Below, one piece after another: positions 16,168 to 25,289 of a DNA stretch of 60,897 nucleotides. This stretch comes from Thiohalocapsa marina (GTDB taxonomy: Bacteria; Pseudomonadota; Gammaproteobacteria; Chromatiales; Chromatiaceae). Both the position numbers and the translations under genes were made by a program. Position 1 is the stretch's first letter. The number at the start of each line of letters is the position of its first letter. Below the pieces are notes generated by a model. That model did not search any database and was not told the DNA's origin. It was given only the letters and a program-made list of their open reading frames with translations. Location: NCBI RefSeq assembly GCF_008632335.1, contig NZ_VWXX01000021.1:1-60897 (forward strand), in the 5' to 3' direction.

Positions 16168-18444
16168 TTCGGCGCGTGGCGGAGGCGGCGACTGCCGCTG
16201 CGGCAGCGGCTCGATCCGTGCCAGCAGCCGGGCGATGCCGTCGCGCAGGGTCCGCAGCAGCGCCTGCTTGCCGCTGAGGCCGAACTGCTCCGCAACACCG
16301 TTCCAGTCGCGCTGCTGCAGGATGCAGGCCAGCAGCAGGTCGGTCTGCTCGGGTGCGGTTCGATCCGCCCCGGAGGCAAGGGGCAATGTCCGGGGCAGCT
16401 TGGCGAGGAGCAGTCGGTGCAGTGTCGGCAGGGCCGCGTCGAAGCCCCGCGAGGCATAGGCGAAGGCGTCCAGTTCCCGTTGCTCGTCCGCGCTGGGCGA
16501 CCAGCGCCGGGTTGGTGCGCCGCGCAGCAGCGCCGTCACCACGGCAGGCTCGACGTCGCGCAGCGGACCCGCCAGCCGCACGCCGAGGTGCGGCACCAGT
16601 CGCGCCCGGGCCGATGTGTACAGCGCCCGGCCGTCGGCGCTCAGCGGATGCAACAGCACCGCGGCATGGGCCCCGCTGGCGGCATTGCGGTGGCTGCCCA
16701 GGTGCACCGGTGCCAGGCCGCAGCGCTGCCAGAACTGCAGCAGGTCCGACGTTGCGCCGAAGCTGGCGCCGAGCAGATCCTGCCCCTGTCGGCGCGACCG
16801 GGCGATCAGCCCTTGCACAAGCTGTCTGCCGAACCCGCGGCGGCGGGCGCGGGGGTGCACGGCGATGCGTACGATGCGGGTGTAGCCCAGCCGCGGGGCG
16901 TCGAACAGCCCGGCATGGGCCGACAGGGTCTGCGGCAGCAGATGCCCGCGGGGGCGGCGTTGCCCGTCGAAGATCGGGGCCAGCAAGGGCTGTGGAAGCC
17001 GGCCCTCTTCAGCGCTCAGGGCCGTGGCCAGCACCCTGTCCCCCTGGTGCAGCACCGCCACCGCCATGTGCGGGCCGTCCAGCATGTGCAGCAGGTCCGT
17101 TGGGCGTGTCTGGTAGTGCCCCAGCACCAGCAGGCCGAAGATCTGGCGCAGCAGCCCCTCGTCCGCCGCCAGCCGGTCGCGGTCGACGGATTCGAACCGC
17201 GGGGGCGGGGCCCCGGGGGCGCAGGCGGCGTCGACCTGGTCATCTGCTGCCGGCTCGGCATCGAGCAGCAGGGCGCGGTGGATGAACCGCTCCAGCGGGT
17301 CGTCCACGGCCCAGCGGATGGGTGTGCGCAGCCGCAGCAGGCGCCAGTGCGGCGTGACCCGCTCCAGGACAGCGCGAAACCGGATCTCGAAGCCGCGGCC
17401 GGTGCCTTCGTAGCCGTGCACGGTGCTGGCGAAGACGATACGGCGATAGCGGCTGAGCATGGCTTCGAGCATCGGGGCCGGGATGCCGGCGGCCTCGTCC
17501 ACCAGCAGCAGGTCCGCGTCCGGACGGCTGCGCAGCAGCACGTCGGGTGCCAGGAAGTGCAGGTGGTCCGCCGCTGCCGGATGACCCGCCCGGGCATGGG
17601 CAAAGACCGCCTCGGCGGCGGCGCGGCGGGGCGCGGTGACCAGTATCCGCGGCGAGCCGTCGGACAACAGCCGGGCGACGGCGATGCCGAGGGCGGCGGA
17701 CTTGCCGCGACCGCGGTCCGAACTGAGCACCAACGGACGGTTGGCGCGGCCAAGGGCCACCTTGCAGATGGCCTCCACCGCCTGTTGCTGATCCGAGGTG
17801 GCGGGAGTCGATGCCGGCGCTGGCATTGGCCCTGTCTTTGGCGCTGCCAGTGCTGCAGGCGCCGGCGCGACCGGCCTTGGTGTCGGGTTGTCGGGCCCGT
17901 CGCTATCGTCGGAGCCAGCGGCGCCGCTGCCCGCCGCCGGATGCACGAACCGGACGTACGCCTGTGGCTGGGTGTCGCCGGCGGGCAACGGACAGCGCAC
18001 CACCGCCGGGGAGCTGAGCAACAACCGGCCAAGCCGGCGAACGAAGCGCCCGGAGACCGCCGCGGACCCCGCCGGGTCGCGTCCCCAGCGGGCCAGCGGC
18101 GGGGTCAGCAACAGCAGCAGGCCGCCCCCGCGCAGGGTCCCGGCAGCGGCTCCCAGGGCGTCCGGGTCCAGGCCGTGGTGGGTGTCGATGATCAGCAGGT
18201 CACATTCGCCGCCCAGCAGTCGGGCGGCTTGGGCCGAGGACAGGGCATCCGGGTGGGTGTCTCCGCCGATGCGGTGCACGCGCTGGGGCGGCGCGATTTT
18301 GGCCGATGTCTGGACCGGGGGCAGGGCCAGCGCCTGCACCAGCGCCTCCGCGGCGGCGCGGCCGGCCTCGGCCGGGCCGTCGAGCAAAACCAGCCGGCGT
18401 TGGTTGAGGTCGATGAGCTCCTGTCGGAGCCGATCCAGATCCAT
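16162..18444 (-). CDS. tmcA: tRNA(Met) cytidine acetyltransferase
   Basis: A 760-residue TmcA, which uses acetyl-CoA and ATP to form N4-acetylcytidine at the wobble position of elongator tRNA-Met. Domains in order: an N-terminal domain with DLLIIDTHHGLDPDAL (about 75), a RecD-like helicase domain with Walker A SSDRGRGKSAALG near 240 and LLLVDEAAGIP as Walker B, a GNAT domain with RIAVHPRARRRGFGRQL near 520-535, and a tRNA-binding C-terminus. The ATG at 18444 gives MDLDRLRQEL; a TTG ten codons upstream is less likely. It converges with the ClC gene. Confidence 0.93.
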   Translation of the reverse strand: MDLDRLRQELIDLNQRRLVLLDGPAEAGRAAAEALVQALALPPVQTSAKIAPPQRVHRIGGDTHPDALSSAQAARLLGGECDLLIIDTHHGLDPDALGAAAGTLRGGGLLLLLTPPLARWGRDPAGSAAVSGRFVRRLGRLLLSSPAVVRCPLPAGDTQPQAYVRFVHPAAGSGAAGSDDSDGPDNPTPRPVAPAPAALAAPKTGPMPAPASTPATSDQQQAVEAICKVALGRANRPLVLSSDRGRGKSAALGIAVARLLSDGSPRILVTAPRRAAAEAVFAHARAGHPAAADHLHFLAPDVLLRSRPDADLLLVDEAAGIPAPMLEAMLSRYRRIVFASTVHGYEGTGRGFEIRFRAVLERVTPHWRLLRLRTPIRWAVDDPLERFIHRALLLDAEPAADDQVDAACAPGAPPPRFESVDRDRLAADEGLLRQIFGLLVLGHYQTRPTDLLHMLDGPHMAVAVLHQGDRVLATALSAEEGRLPQPLLAPIFDGQRRPRGHLLPQTLSAHAGLFDAPRLGYTRIVRIAVHPRARRRGFGRQLVQGLIARSRRQGQDLLGASFGATSDLLQFWQRCGLAPVHLGSHRNAASGAHAAVLLHPLSADGRALYTSARARLVPHLGVRLAGPLRDVEPAVVTALLRGAPTRRWSPSADEQRELDAFAYASRGFDAALPTLHRLLLAKLPRTLPLASGADRTAPEQTDLLLACILQQRDWNGVAEQFGLSGKQALLRTLRDGIARLLARIEPLPQRQSPPPPRAET

Positions 18445-18547
18445 AGTTAACGCCGATGAGCGGGATGCAAACAATCGATTTATTTTTCTAAACGAGGATC
18501 ACTATCATTTACTAAACGTCAAATGCAGCGCACTCGGAGGGGTTCAC

Positions 18548-18787
18548 ATGACCAAGACCATCAGCTTCGCAATCATGCATTTCACCGTCGCCTTCGGTGT
18601 GACCTATGCGCTCACCGGCGATCTGGTGATCGGTGGCCTCGTGGCCATGGTGGAACCGGCGGTGAATACGGTGGCCTACCATTTCCACGAGCAGATCTGG
18701 GAGCGGTTGCGCCGGCGGCCATCGGCGGGCGGACCGGATGCGGCCGCGGATCACCTCATGAATGACCAGGCCGCAATGCCGGCCTGA
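18548..18787 (+). CDS. DUF2061 small membrane protein
   Basis: A 79-residue protein matching DUF2061. A first helix SFAIMHFTVAFGVTYALTG and a second GGLVAMVEPAVNTVAYHFHE form two membrane segments, ending in the characteristic YHFHEQIWERL. The function of the family is unknown. The ATG at 18548 is preceded by CGGAGGGG at good spacing. The 100 bases upstream are unusually AT-rich and hold the divergent promoters of this gene and tmcA. The C-terminal 25 residues are polar and probably cytoplasmic. Confidence 0.82.
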   Translation: MTKTISFAIMHFTVAFGVTYALTGDLVIGGLVAMVEPAVNTVAYHFHEQIWERLRRRPSAGGPDAAADHLMNDQAAMPA

Positions 18788-18820
18788 TCGTTCATCCTGC
18801 AGACGGGCCGCTGCCCTCCC

Positions 18821-18978
18821 TAAGGAGACGCTGATTTATTGGCCTCCTGGCCAAAAATCAGCACGCGATTCGAAAACGCGGTTTCCGAATCGCTTCATTT
18901 TCAGCGGCTTGCGCCGCTAAAAATGGCGGGGCCTCCTGCCCCGCACGGGAAATGCCGAATAAATCAGCATTTCCCTAA
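18821..18978 (-). repeat. Multi-hairpin element (family A), full copy 3
   Basis: Full-length copy in the opposite orientation to copies 1 and 2, flanked by TAA on both sides. It fills the gap between the convergent DUF2061 and folE genes. Its right end overlaps the folE stop codon (18975-18977), so part of the stop is supplied by the element terminus. All five stems are intact. Confidence 0.9.
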
Positions 18979-19613
18979 CGATGCAGGAAACCCATGAACT
19001 CGGCGCGGGTGCGCTGATCGACCTCGAAGGTACCGCGCATGGCGCTGGAGACGGTGGTGCTGTTCTGTTTCTGCACGCCGCGCATCATCATGCAGGTGTG
19101 ACTGGCCTCCATGACCACGGCCACGCCATGGGCACCCAGATGCTGCATCAGTGCATCCGCCACCTGATTTGTCAGGCGCTCCTGCACCTGTAGCCGGCGG
19201 GCGAACACGTCAACCACACGCGCGACCTTGCTCAGGCCCACTACCTTGCCGTTGGGCAGGTAGCCGACGTGGGCATGGCCGAAGAACGGCAGCATGTGGT
19301 GTTCGCACATGGAGTAGAACTCGATGTCGCGAACCACGACCATCTCTTTGACGTCTTCCTCGAAGATCGCCTTGCGGATCACCTCTTCGGCGGAGAGTTG
19401 GTAACCGCTGGTGAGGAAATCCATGGCCTTGGCCACGCGCAGCGGCGTGCGGCGCAGACCCTCGCGCTGGGGGTCCTCGCCGATCTCGCTTAGCATGCGC
19501 CGCACCAGATCTTCCTTGACGGGGTCGTAGATTTCGTCTTCGTGCTCGGGCTCGAAGCTGTCGGCGTAGTGTCCGTCCGAGACGACGCGGGAAAGCTTGG
19601 GTTTGCTGGGCAT
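18975..19613 (-). CDS. folE: GTP cyclohydrolase I
   Basis: A 212-residue FolE that converts GTP to 7,8-dihydroneopterin triphosphate, the first step of folate (and pterin) synthesis. Zinc-binding and catalytic motifs are present: [20 protein letters not shown] near residue 100 and [18 protein letters not shown] near 167. A roughly 25-residue N-terminal extension precedes the core. The protein ends AEFMGFLHR; its stop codon coincides with the border of a multi-hairpin repeat, so a previous C-terminus might have been altered by the insertion. Start ATG at 19613 (MPSKPKLSR). Confidence 0.96.
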   Translation of the reverse strand: MPSKPKLSRVVSDGHYADSFEPEHEDEIYDPVKEDLVRRMLSEIGEDPQREGLRRTPLRVAKAMDFLTSGYQLSAEEVIRKAIFEEDVKEMVVVRDIEFYSMCEHHMLPFFGHAHVGYLPNGKVVGLSKVARVVDVFARRLQVQERLTNQVADALMQHLGAHGVAVVMEASHTCMMMRGVQKQNSTTVSSAMRGTFEVDQRTRAEFMGFLHR

Positions 19614-20037
19614 GCTGTTCCTTCAGTTCGCGCTCTTGGTTCGCGACCTAGCTGAGGTAGGGATGATGACGGGAATTTTACAGCCATTGCACCAGGCCTG
19701 CGCGTTCCCGTATTGTGAGCTTTTCGTATCCCGCCTGGCAGCGTTGTGTCGCATTGGTTAGACTAGGGTGCGTAGGCAGCCGGGGTTGTGCACCGCGGGG
19801 TGCCGCTCCGGGCGCCATTGGTGACGCGACGACCTGGATGCCGATGCGCAGCGCCCCCTGTTCGTGCACCCGATCGGTCCGTGCACCATGGCGGTGCGCA
19901 ATCGGGGTGCAGGGTGCCTGCGTTGGAACCGCGACCGGCGTGCCAGGTGGCCATCGCGACTAGTCGGCACAAATCCTGCGTCGGAACCCTGCAGGCCCCT
20001 GCGGCCCGCTGCAAACTCCCAGCTCGAGGAACCCGTG
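19614..20037. other. Gap and long GC-rich leader before the NAGGN operon
   Basis: These 424 bases separate divergent folE and the asparagine-synthase-like gene. The 260 bases before the latter are rich in short inverted repeats (for example GTGCACC / GGTGCGC near 19880) and have no convincing open frame. This would fit a long structured mRNA leader. No known riboswitch was recognised. TTAGACT near 19758 is a weak -10 candidate. Confidence 0.35.
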
Positions 20038-21813
20038 ATGTGTGGATTCTGCGGTGAGATCCGCTTCGACGACCGTCCCATCGACCTCGGCGCCGTCGGC
20101 GCCATCAACCAGGCCCTGCGGCCCCGCGGTCCGGACGGCGACGGCCTCTTCCAGCAGGGTCATGTAGCGCTGGCGCACCGCCGACTGAGCATCATCGATC
20201 TCAGCAGTCATGCCAGTCAGCCGATGGTGGACAGCGAGCTGGGGCTGAGCATCGCCTTCAACGGCTGCATCTACAACTACAAGGACCTGCGGACCGAACT
20301 GCAGGGCATGGGCTACCGGTTCTTCTCCCACGGCGACACCGAGGTGGTGCTGAAGGCCTTCCACGCCTGGGGGCGCGACTGCGTGCAGCGCTTCCATGGC
20401 ATGTTCGCGTTCGCCATCGCCGAGCGCGACAGTGGCCGGCTGACGCTGGTACGCGACCGGCTCGGCATCAAGCCCTTCTACTACGCCGAGCGGCCCGGCG
20501 GCCTGCGCTTTGCCTCCACCCTGCCGGCGCTGCTGGCCGGCGGCGGCATCGACACCGACCTGGACCCGGTGGCGCTGCATCACTACATGCACTTCCACGC
20601 CGTGGTGCCGGCGCCCTTCACCATCCTGCGCGGTGTGCGCAAGCTGCCGCCGGCCACCATCCGCGTGGTGGAGCGCGACGGCCGGCAGCAGGAGTTCAGC
20701 TACTGGGCACCCCGCTTCGAGACCCGGCCCGAGGAGCAGGCGCTGGGCTTCGAGGACTGGCAGGACCGGGTGCTCGCTGCCCTGCGCACCGCCGTCGATC
20801 GCCGGCTGGTGGCCGATGTAGACGTCGGCGTGCTGCTGTCCGGCGGGCTGGACTCCAGCCTCATCGTCGGCCTGCTGGCGGAACAGGGGCAGCGTGGCCT
20901 GAATACCTTCTCCGTGGGCTTCGAGAGCGTCGGCGACGAGGCCGGCGACGAGTTCCAGTACTCCGACATCATCGCCCGGCACTACGACACCGCCCATCAC
21001 AAGATCCGTGTCGACTCCCGGGCGAACCTGCTGCCGAACCTGCCCGGTTGCATTCGCGCCATGGCCGAGCCCATGGTCAGCCACGACGTGATCGGGTTCT
21101 ACCTGCTGTCGCAGGAGGTGGCCAAGCACGTCAAGGTGGTGCAGAGCGGGCAGGGGGCCGACGAGGTGTTCGGCGGCTACCACTGGTACCCGCCCATGGC
21201 CGACAGCCAGGACCCGGCGGCGGATTACGCCCGGGTCTTCTGCGACCGCGGGCATGACGAGTACCTGCGCGCCGTGCATCCGCGCCTGCATGGCGCCGAC
21301 CACAGCCGCGACTTCATCCGTGCGCATTTCGCCGCGCCCGGTGCCGAGGCGGCGGTGGACAAGGCGCTGCGCATCGATCAGCTGATCATGCTGGTGGACG
21401 ATCCGGTCAAGCGCGTGGACAACATGACCATGGCCTGGGGGCTGGAGGCCAGGGTGCCCTTCCTCGACCACGAGCTGGTCGAACTGGCGGCGCGCATCCC
21501 CGCGCAATACAAGCTGTGCGACGAGGGCAAGTGCGTGCTGAAGGCGGCGGGTCGGCGACTGATCCCGACCGAGGTCATCGACCGGCCAAAGGGCTACTTC
21601 CCGGTGCCGGCGCTGAAGTATCCCCGCGGCGAGGTGCTGGACATGATGCGCGACGCGGTGACCTCGCGGCGCGCCCGCGAGCGCGAGCTGTTCCAGCGCG
21701 ATTACGTCGACGAACTGCTGGCTGCGCCTGAGACGCACATCACGCCCTTGCGCGGCTCTAAGCTCTGGCAGGTGGCACTGCTTGAGCTGTGGCTGGCGGA
21801 GCACGGGCTCTGA
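20038..21813 (+). CDS. N-acetylglutaminylglutamine amidotransferase (asparagine synthase-like)
   Basis: A 591-residue class II glutamine amidotransferase of the asparagine synthetase B type. The mature N-terminus starts MCGFCGEIRF with Cys2 as nucleophile; RPRGPDGDG and FNGCIYNY complete the glutaminase site. The synthetase domain has the PP-loop LLSGGLDSS near residue 267 and VQSGQGADEVFGGYHWYPP near 370. Its neighbours, an Ngg-type GNAT/ATP-grasp enzyme and an M42 peptidase, identify the N-acetylglutaminylglutamine amide osmolyte pathway known from Sinorhizobium and Pseudomonas. The role is to amidate the dipeptide. CGAGGA at 20025-20030 is the ribosome binding site. Confidence 0.92.
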   Translation: MCGFCGEIRFDDRPIDLGAVGAINQALRPRGPDGDGLFQQGHVALAHRRLSIIDLSSHASQPMVDSELGLSIAFNGCIYNYKDLRTELQGMGYRFFSHGDTEVVLKAFHAWGRDCVQRFHGMFAFAIAERDSGRLTLVRDRLGIKPFYYAERPGGLRFASTLPALLAGGGIDTDLDPVALHHYMHFHAVVPAPFTILRGVRKLPPATIRVVERDGRQQEFSYWAPRFETRPEEQALGFEDWQDRVLAALRTAVDRRLVADVDVGVLLSGGLDSSLIVGLLAEQGQRGLNTFSVGFESVGDEAGDEFQYSDIIARHYDTAHHKIRVDSRANLLPNLPGCIRAMAEPMVSHDVIGFYLLSQEVAKHVKVVQSGQGADEVFGGYHWYPPMADSQDPAADYARVFCDRGHDEYLRAVHPRLHGADHSRDFIRAHFAAPGAEAAVDKALRIDQLIMLVDDPVKRVDNMTMAWGLEARVPFLDHELVELAARIPAQYKLCDEGKCVLKAAGRRLIPTEVIDRPKGYFPVPALKYPRGEVLDMMRDAVTSRRARERELFQRDYVDELLAAPETHITPLRGSKLWQVALLELWLAEHGL

Positions 21814-21906
21814 CCGCGGCATGTCCGGAATCATGGCGTTCCCCGACCACCGACTGCCATCCGGCGACAACCGAACCCGCGTTCGCAACGGGCACAGCAA
21901 CTAGGC

Positions 21907-23652
21907 ATGAAAGACAAAATCCGTCACCGACTCGAGCGCCGGCGGGCCCCCTCGGTGAGCAGCTGGGACAGCAAGCCTCGTCATGAGGGCGAGATCTGGT
22001 CCGAGACCGTGGTCGACTGCGGCTGGGGTCGGCTGATCTTCGGCCAGACCTTCGACGACCTGGAATGCCTGGCCCGGTGCCTGCAACAGGAGCGCGCCGG
22101 TACCCGCGACGTGGCCATGTACCTGCGCGATCCGCACGTGGTGCTGTCCCATGCGCCGCTGGATCTGTTCCTTGACCCATCGCACACCTTTCGGCTCTGG
22201 CTGGATCGCTACCAGTACTCGCACCGGCGGCCCAAGGGCTTCATCGTGCGCATGCTCAACAGCCGCAGCGATGCCGAGGCGGTGCACCGGCTCTACAGCG
22301 CCCGGCGCATGGTGCCGCCGAGTCCGGAGTTCGTCTGGCAGCATCGGGCCTCCAGGGTGCTGCAGTACTGGGTGGCCGAGGACGAGCAGGACGGTAGTGT
22401 GCTGGGTGCCGTCAACGGCGTGGATCACGTGGAGGCCTTTGGTGATACCGAGGGCGGCGCCAGCCTGTGGGCGCTGGCGGTGGACTCCCAAGCGCCGTAC
22501 CCGGGGGTCGGCGAGGCGCTGGTGCGACAGGTGGCGGAGTTCTATCAGGCGCGGGGGCGGTCGTTTCTGGACTTGTCGGTGATGCACGACAACCGCAGCG
22601 CGATCCGTCTTTATGAAAAGCTCGGCTTCGAACGCGTGCCGGTGTTCGCGCTGAAGAACAAGAACGCCTTCAACGAGCCACTGTTCATCGGCCGTCAGCC
22701 GGAGAGCCGGCTCAACCCCTACGCCACCATCATCGTCAACGAGGCGCGCCGCCGCGGCATCGGCATCGAGGTCATCGACGCCGACGCGGGCTACTTCGCC
22801 CTCAGCCTCGGCGGTCGGCGCATCGTCTGCCGCGAATCCCTGAGCGAACTCACCACGGCGGTGGCCATGAGCCTGTGCGACGACAAGGCCCTGACCCAGC
22901 GGCTGCTGCACCGGGCCGGGCTGCGGGTGCCGGACCAGGCGCGCTTTGATGCCCTGGACCAGGCGGAGGCCTTCCTGACCAAGCACCAGCGCGTCGTGGT
23001 GAAGCCAGCCCGCGGCGAGCAGGGGGCCGGCATCAGCGTCGACATCCGCGATCCGAAGGACCTGGAGCGGGCGATCAAGACCGCTCGGCGTATCTGCGAG
23101 ACGGTGATCCTCGAGGAATTCTGCGCCGGCGACGATCTGCGCATCATCGTCATCGACTTCCAGGTGGTCGCCGCCGCCATCCGCCGGCCGGCGCAGGTCA
23201 TCGGCACCGGCCTGCACTCGGTCGGCGACCTGATCCAGATCCAGAGCCGCCGCCGACGGGCCGCAACCGGTGGCGAGTCGTCGATCCCGGTGGACGAGGA
23301 GACCGAACGCTGCGTGCGTCAGGCCGGCTACGCCATGACCGACGTGCCGCCGGAAGGCGAGGTGCTGGTGGTGCGCAAGACCGCCAACCTGCACACCGGC
23401 GGCACCATCCACGACGTCACCGCGGAGCTCAGCCCGGTGCTGGCCAAGGCCGCGGAGCAGGCCGCCCGGGCGCTGGACATCCCGGTGACCGGCCTGGACT
23501 TTCTGGTGCCGGACTGCAGCGGCAGCGAGTATGTGATCATCGAGGCCAACGAGCGACCAGGACTGGCCAACCACGAACCGCAGCCCACGGCCGAGCGTTT
23601 CGTCGACCTGTTGTTCCCACAGACCGCCAATCACCGGGGGTACCGGCAGTGA
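21907..23652 (+). CDS. N-acetylglutaminylglutamine synthetase (GNAT + ATP-grasp)
   Basis: A 581-residue two-domain enzyme. Residues about 115-270 are a GNAT acetyltransferase (LWALAVDSQAPYPGVGEALV, HDNRSAIRLYEKLGFERVPV). Residues about 300-575 are an ATP-grasp domain (VVVKPARGEQGAGISVDI, EFCAGDDLRIIVID, DFLVPDCSGSEYVIIEANER). The fused pair acetylates glutamine and ligates a second glutamine to make the NAGGN backbone. The stop overlaps the GTG start of the M42 peptidase gene (GTGA at 23649-23652), indicating translational coupling. Length matches the Ngg family. Confidence 0.93.
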   Translation: MKDKIRHRLERRRAPSVSSWDSKPRHEGEIWSETVVDCGWGRLIFGQTFDDLECLARCLQQERAGTRDVAMYLRDPHVVLSHAPLDLFLDPSHTFRLWLDRYQYSHRRPKGFIVRMLNSRSDAEAVHRLYSARRMVPPSPEFVWQHRASRVLQYWVAEDEQDGSVLGAVNGVDHVEAFGDTEGGASLWALAVDSQAPYPGVGEALVRQVAEFYQARGRSFLDLSVMHDNRSAIRLYEKLGFERVPVFALKNKNAFNEPLFIGRQPESRLNPYATIIVNEARRRGIGIEVIDADAGYFALSLGGRRIVCRESLSELTTAVAMSLCDDKALTQRLLHRAGLRVPDQARFDALDQAEAFLTKHQRVVVKPARGEQGAGISVDIRDPKDLERAIKTARRICETVILEEFCAGDDLRIIVIDFQVVAAAIRRPAQVIGTGLHSVGDLIQIQSRRRRAATGGESSIPVDEETERCVRQAGYAMTDVPPEGEVLVVRKTANLHTGGTIHDVTAELSPVLAKAAEQAARALDIPVTGLDFLVPDCSGSEYVIIEANERPGLANHEPQPTAERFVDLLFPQTANHRGYRQ

Positions 23653-24758
23653 AAGCGATCCCGATCGATACCCGATACCTGCTCGACGTGCTGTTCCGGC
23701 TGCTGTTCACGCCGAGCCCGTCCGGCTACACCGACCGCGTGGTGCACCTGGTGTGCGAGGAACTTGAGCGCATGGGCGTGCCCTTCGAGCTGACCCGGCG
23801 CGGCGCCATCCGCGCCACGCTCAAGGGCGAGGCGCGCCGGCCCAACAAGGCCGTGGTTGCCCACATCGACACCCTGGGCGCCATGGTCAAGTCATTGAAG
23901 CCGAACGGGCGGCTGCAACTGGTGCCGGTGGGGCACTGGAACGCGCGCTTCGCCGAAGGGGCCCGCTGCACCCTGTTCACCGACATCGGCCAGCATCGCG
24001 GCACCATCCTGCCGCTGAAGGCCTCCGGCCACACCTTCGGGCCCGAGATCGACAACCAGCCCGGCGGCTGGGAGTACGTGGAATTCCGTATCGACGAGCG
24101 CGTCTCCGACCTGGGCGGACTGCTGCGCCTGGGGGTGCACGTGGGTGATTTCGTCGCCATCGACACCGCGCCCGAGGTCACCGGCACCGGCTTCATCAAC
24201 GCCCGCCACCTGGACGACAAGGCCGGCGCGGCACTGCTGCTGGCGGCGACCAAGGCGGTCACGGAGCACGAGGTCGCGCTGCCGGTGGATTGCCATCCGC
24301 TGTTCACCATCTCCGAGGAGGTGGGGTCCGGCGCCTCCGCCGCGCTGCACCAGGATGTGGCCGAGATGCTGACCATCGACAACGGCACCACTGCGCCGGG
24401 GCAGAACTCCAGCGAGTTCGGCGTCACCATCTGCATGGCCGACATGGGCGGTCCGTTCGACTATCACCTGACGCGTCGCGTCATCCAGCTGTGCCAGGAA
24501 TTCCAGATCCCGCACCAGCGCGACATCTTCAAGTACTACCGCTCCGACAGCGCCGCCGCGCTGGAGGCCGGCAACGACGTCCGCACGGCGCTGGTCACCT
24601 TCGGCGTCGATGCCTCCCATGGCTACGAGCGCATCCACCAGGAGTCGCTGGAATCCATCGCCGAGCTGGTGGCCGTCTACATGCAGTCGCCGCCACTCTA
24701 TGCCCGCGATCGCTACGAGATGGGCCCCCGCGCCGGCTTCCCCACCATGCCCGGGTAG
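23649..24758 (+). CDS. M42-family peptidase of the NAGGN osmolyte operon
   Basis: A 369-residue M42-type metallo-aminopeptidase associated with NAGGN operons. Metal and catalytic residues are visible: VVAHIDTLGAMV near residue 70, NARHLDDKAGAALLL near 183, TISEEVGSGAS near 220, IDNGTTAPGQNSSE near 240 and SHGYERIHQESLES near 325. It is probably involved in dipeptide turnover or trimming; its exact role is unproven. The GTG start overlaps the previous stop. A hairpin GCGGCC/GGCCGC at 24760-24777 follows, without a T-run. Confidence 0.9.
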   Translation: MKAIPIDTRYLLDVLFRLLFTPSPSGYTDRVVHLVCEELERMGVPFELTRRGAIRATLKGEARRPNKAVVAHIDTLGAMVKSLKPNGRLQLVPVGHWNARFAEGARCTLFTDIGQHRGTILPLKASGHTFGPEIDNQPGGWEYVEFRIDERVSDLGGLLRLGVHVGDFVAIDTAPEVTGTGFINARHLDDKAGAALLLAATKAVTEHEVALPVDCHPLFTISEEVGSGASAALHQDVAEMLTIDNGTTAPGQNSSEFGVTICMADMGGPFDYHLTRRVIQLCQEFQIPHQRDIFKYYRSDSAAALEAGNDVRTALVTFGVDASHGYERIHQESLESIAELVAVYMQSPPLYARDRYEMGPRAGFPTMPG

Positions 24759-25192
24759 TGCGGCCAGTTTCGGCCGCGGCCCCAGGCCTGATTGCACTGG
24801 ATCTGTACACCCAACCGGTATCCCTTCCGGGTACAGTCTGCTGTCACCTGAACAGGCCGTCACCGTAATAGGTCTGTACACCCCGCAAAGGATTCCTTCC
24901 AGGCTGAGTATACTGTCCCCGCAATAGCGTCACCGCAGTATTGGGTACACCTCGTTTTGGCGCCCCCCGCGTTGTCGGTGACTTGTCCTGGACCGTTGCC
25001 CGTCACTTCAAGAGCGGGTTGGGTGTCGGCGCTCTGGGGTCTCGATCGCAGGGATGCGATCGTGAAGCCTCCACGGACGGATTCACGGCGCCCCCAGAGC
25101 GCCGGCACCAACCCGCGAACCCAAGCTCTCGTTGGGATGGATCTCTACGCCGCCCAAGACGCTTCCCTGGTTAAATACACTGTCTCCTTATT
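24759..25192. repeat. Repeat array, family B modules and palindrome
   Basis: A gene-free gap holding three 48-bp modules at 24800-24847, 24871-24920 and 25140-25188, each GATCTNTACRCC-like and ending TACACTGTCYCC-like. It also holds a full palindrome at 25015-25116 with arms GCGGGTTGGGTGTCGGCGC / ACCAACCCGC. The order and the linker (GAACCCAAGCTC) mirror, in reverse, the arrangement at 6295-6490. Sequence left of the palindrome (GGACCGTTGCCCGTCACTTC) also matches the 6.48-kb flank. No coding function is seen. Confidence 0.8.
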
Positions 25193-25289
25193 AGGCGGAA
25201 GCGCATCCGCCGTTGTGGCCTGTGGCGGATGCGCTTCGCTTATCCGCCCTACCGTGCATCCGTGTAGGTTATTTCTGAATCGTGCCTTA
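25193..25289 (-). repeat. Repeat family C, middle copy
   Basis: Reverse-oriented copy of the end palindrome. It has a seven-base deletion in one arm and is followed by about 45 bp that also accompany the right-end copy (…TAGGTTATTTCTGAATCG…). Bases 25201-25289 are the exact reverse complement of 60809-60897. The edge supplies the TAA stop codon of the EamA transporter gene. Confidence 0.88.

Noticed and set aside
18480-18530. Fur-box-like sequence upstream of the DUF2061 gene
   Set aside because: GATCACTATCATTTAC shares only part of the Fur consensus, and no iron-related gene is nearby; AT-richness of a promoter explains it.
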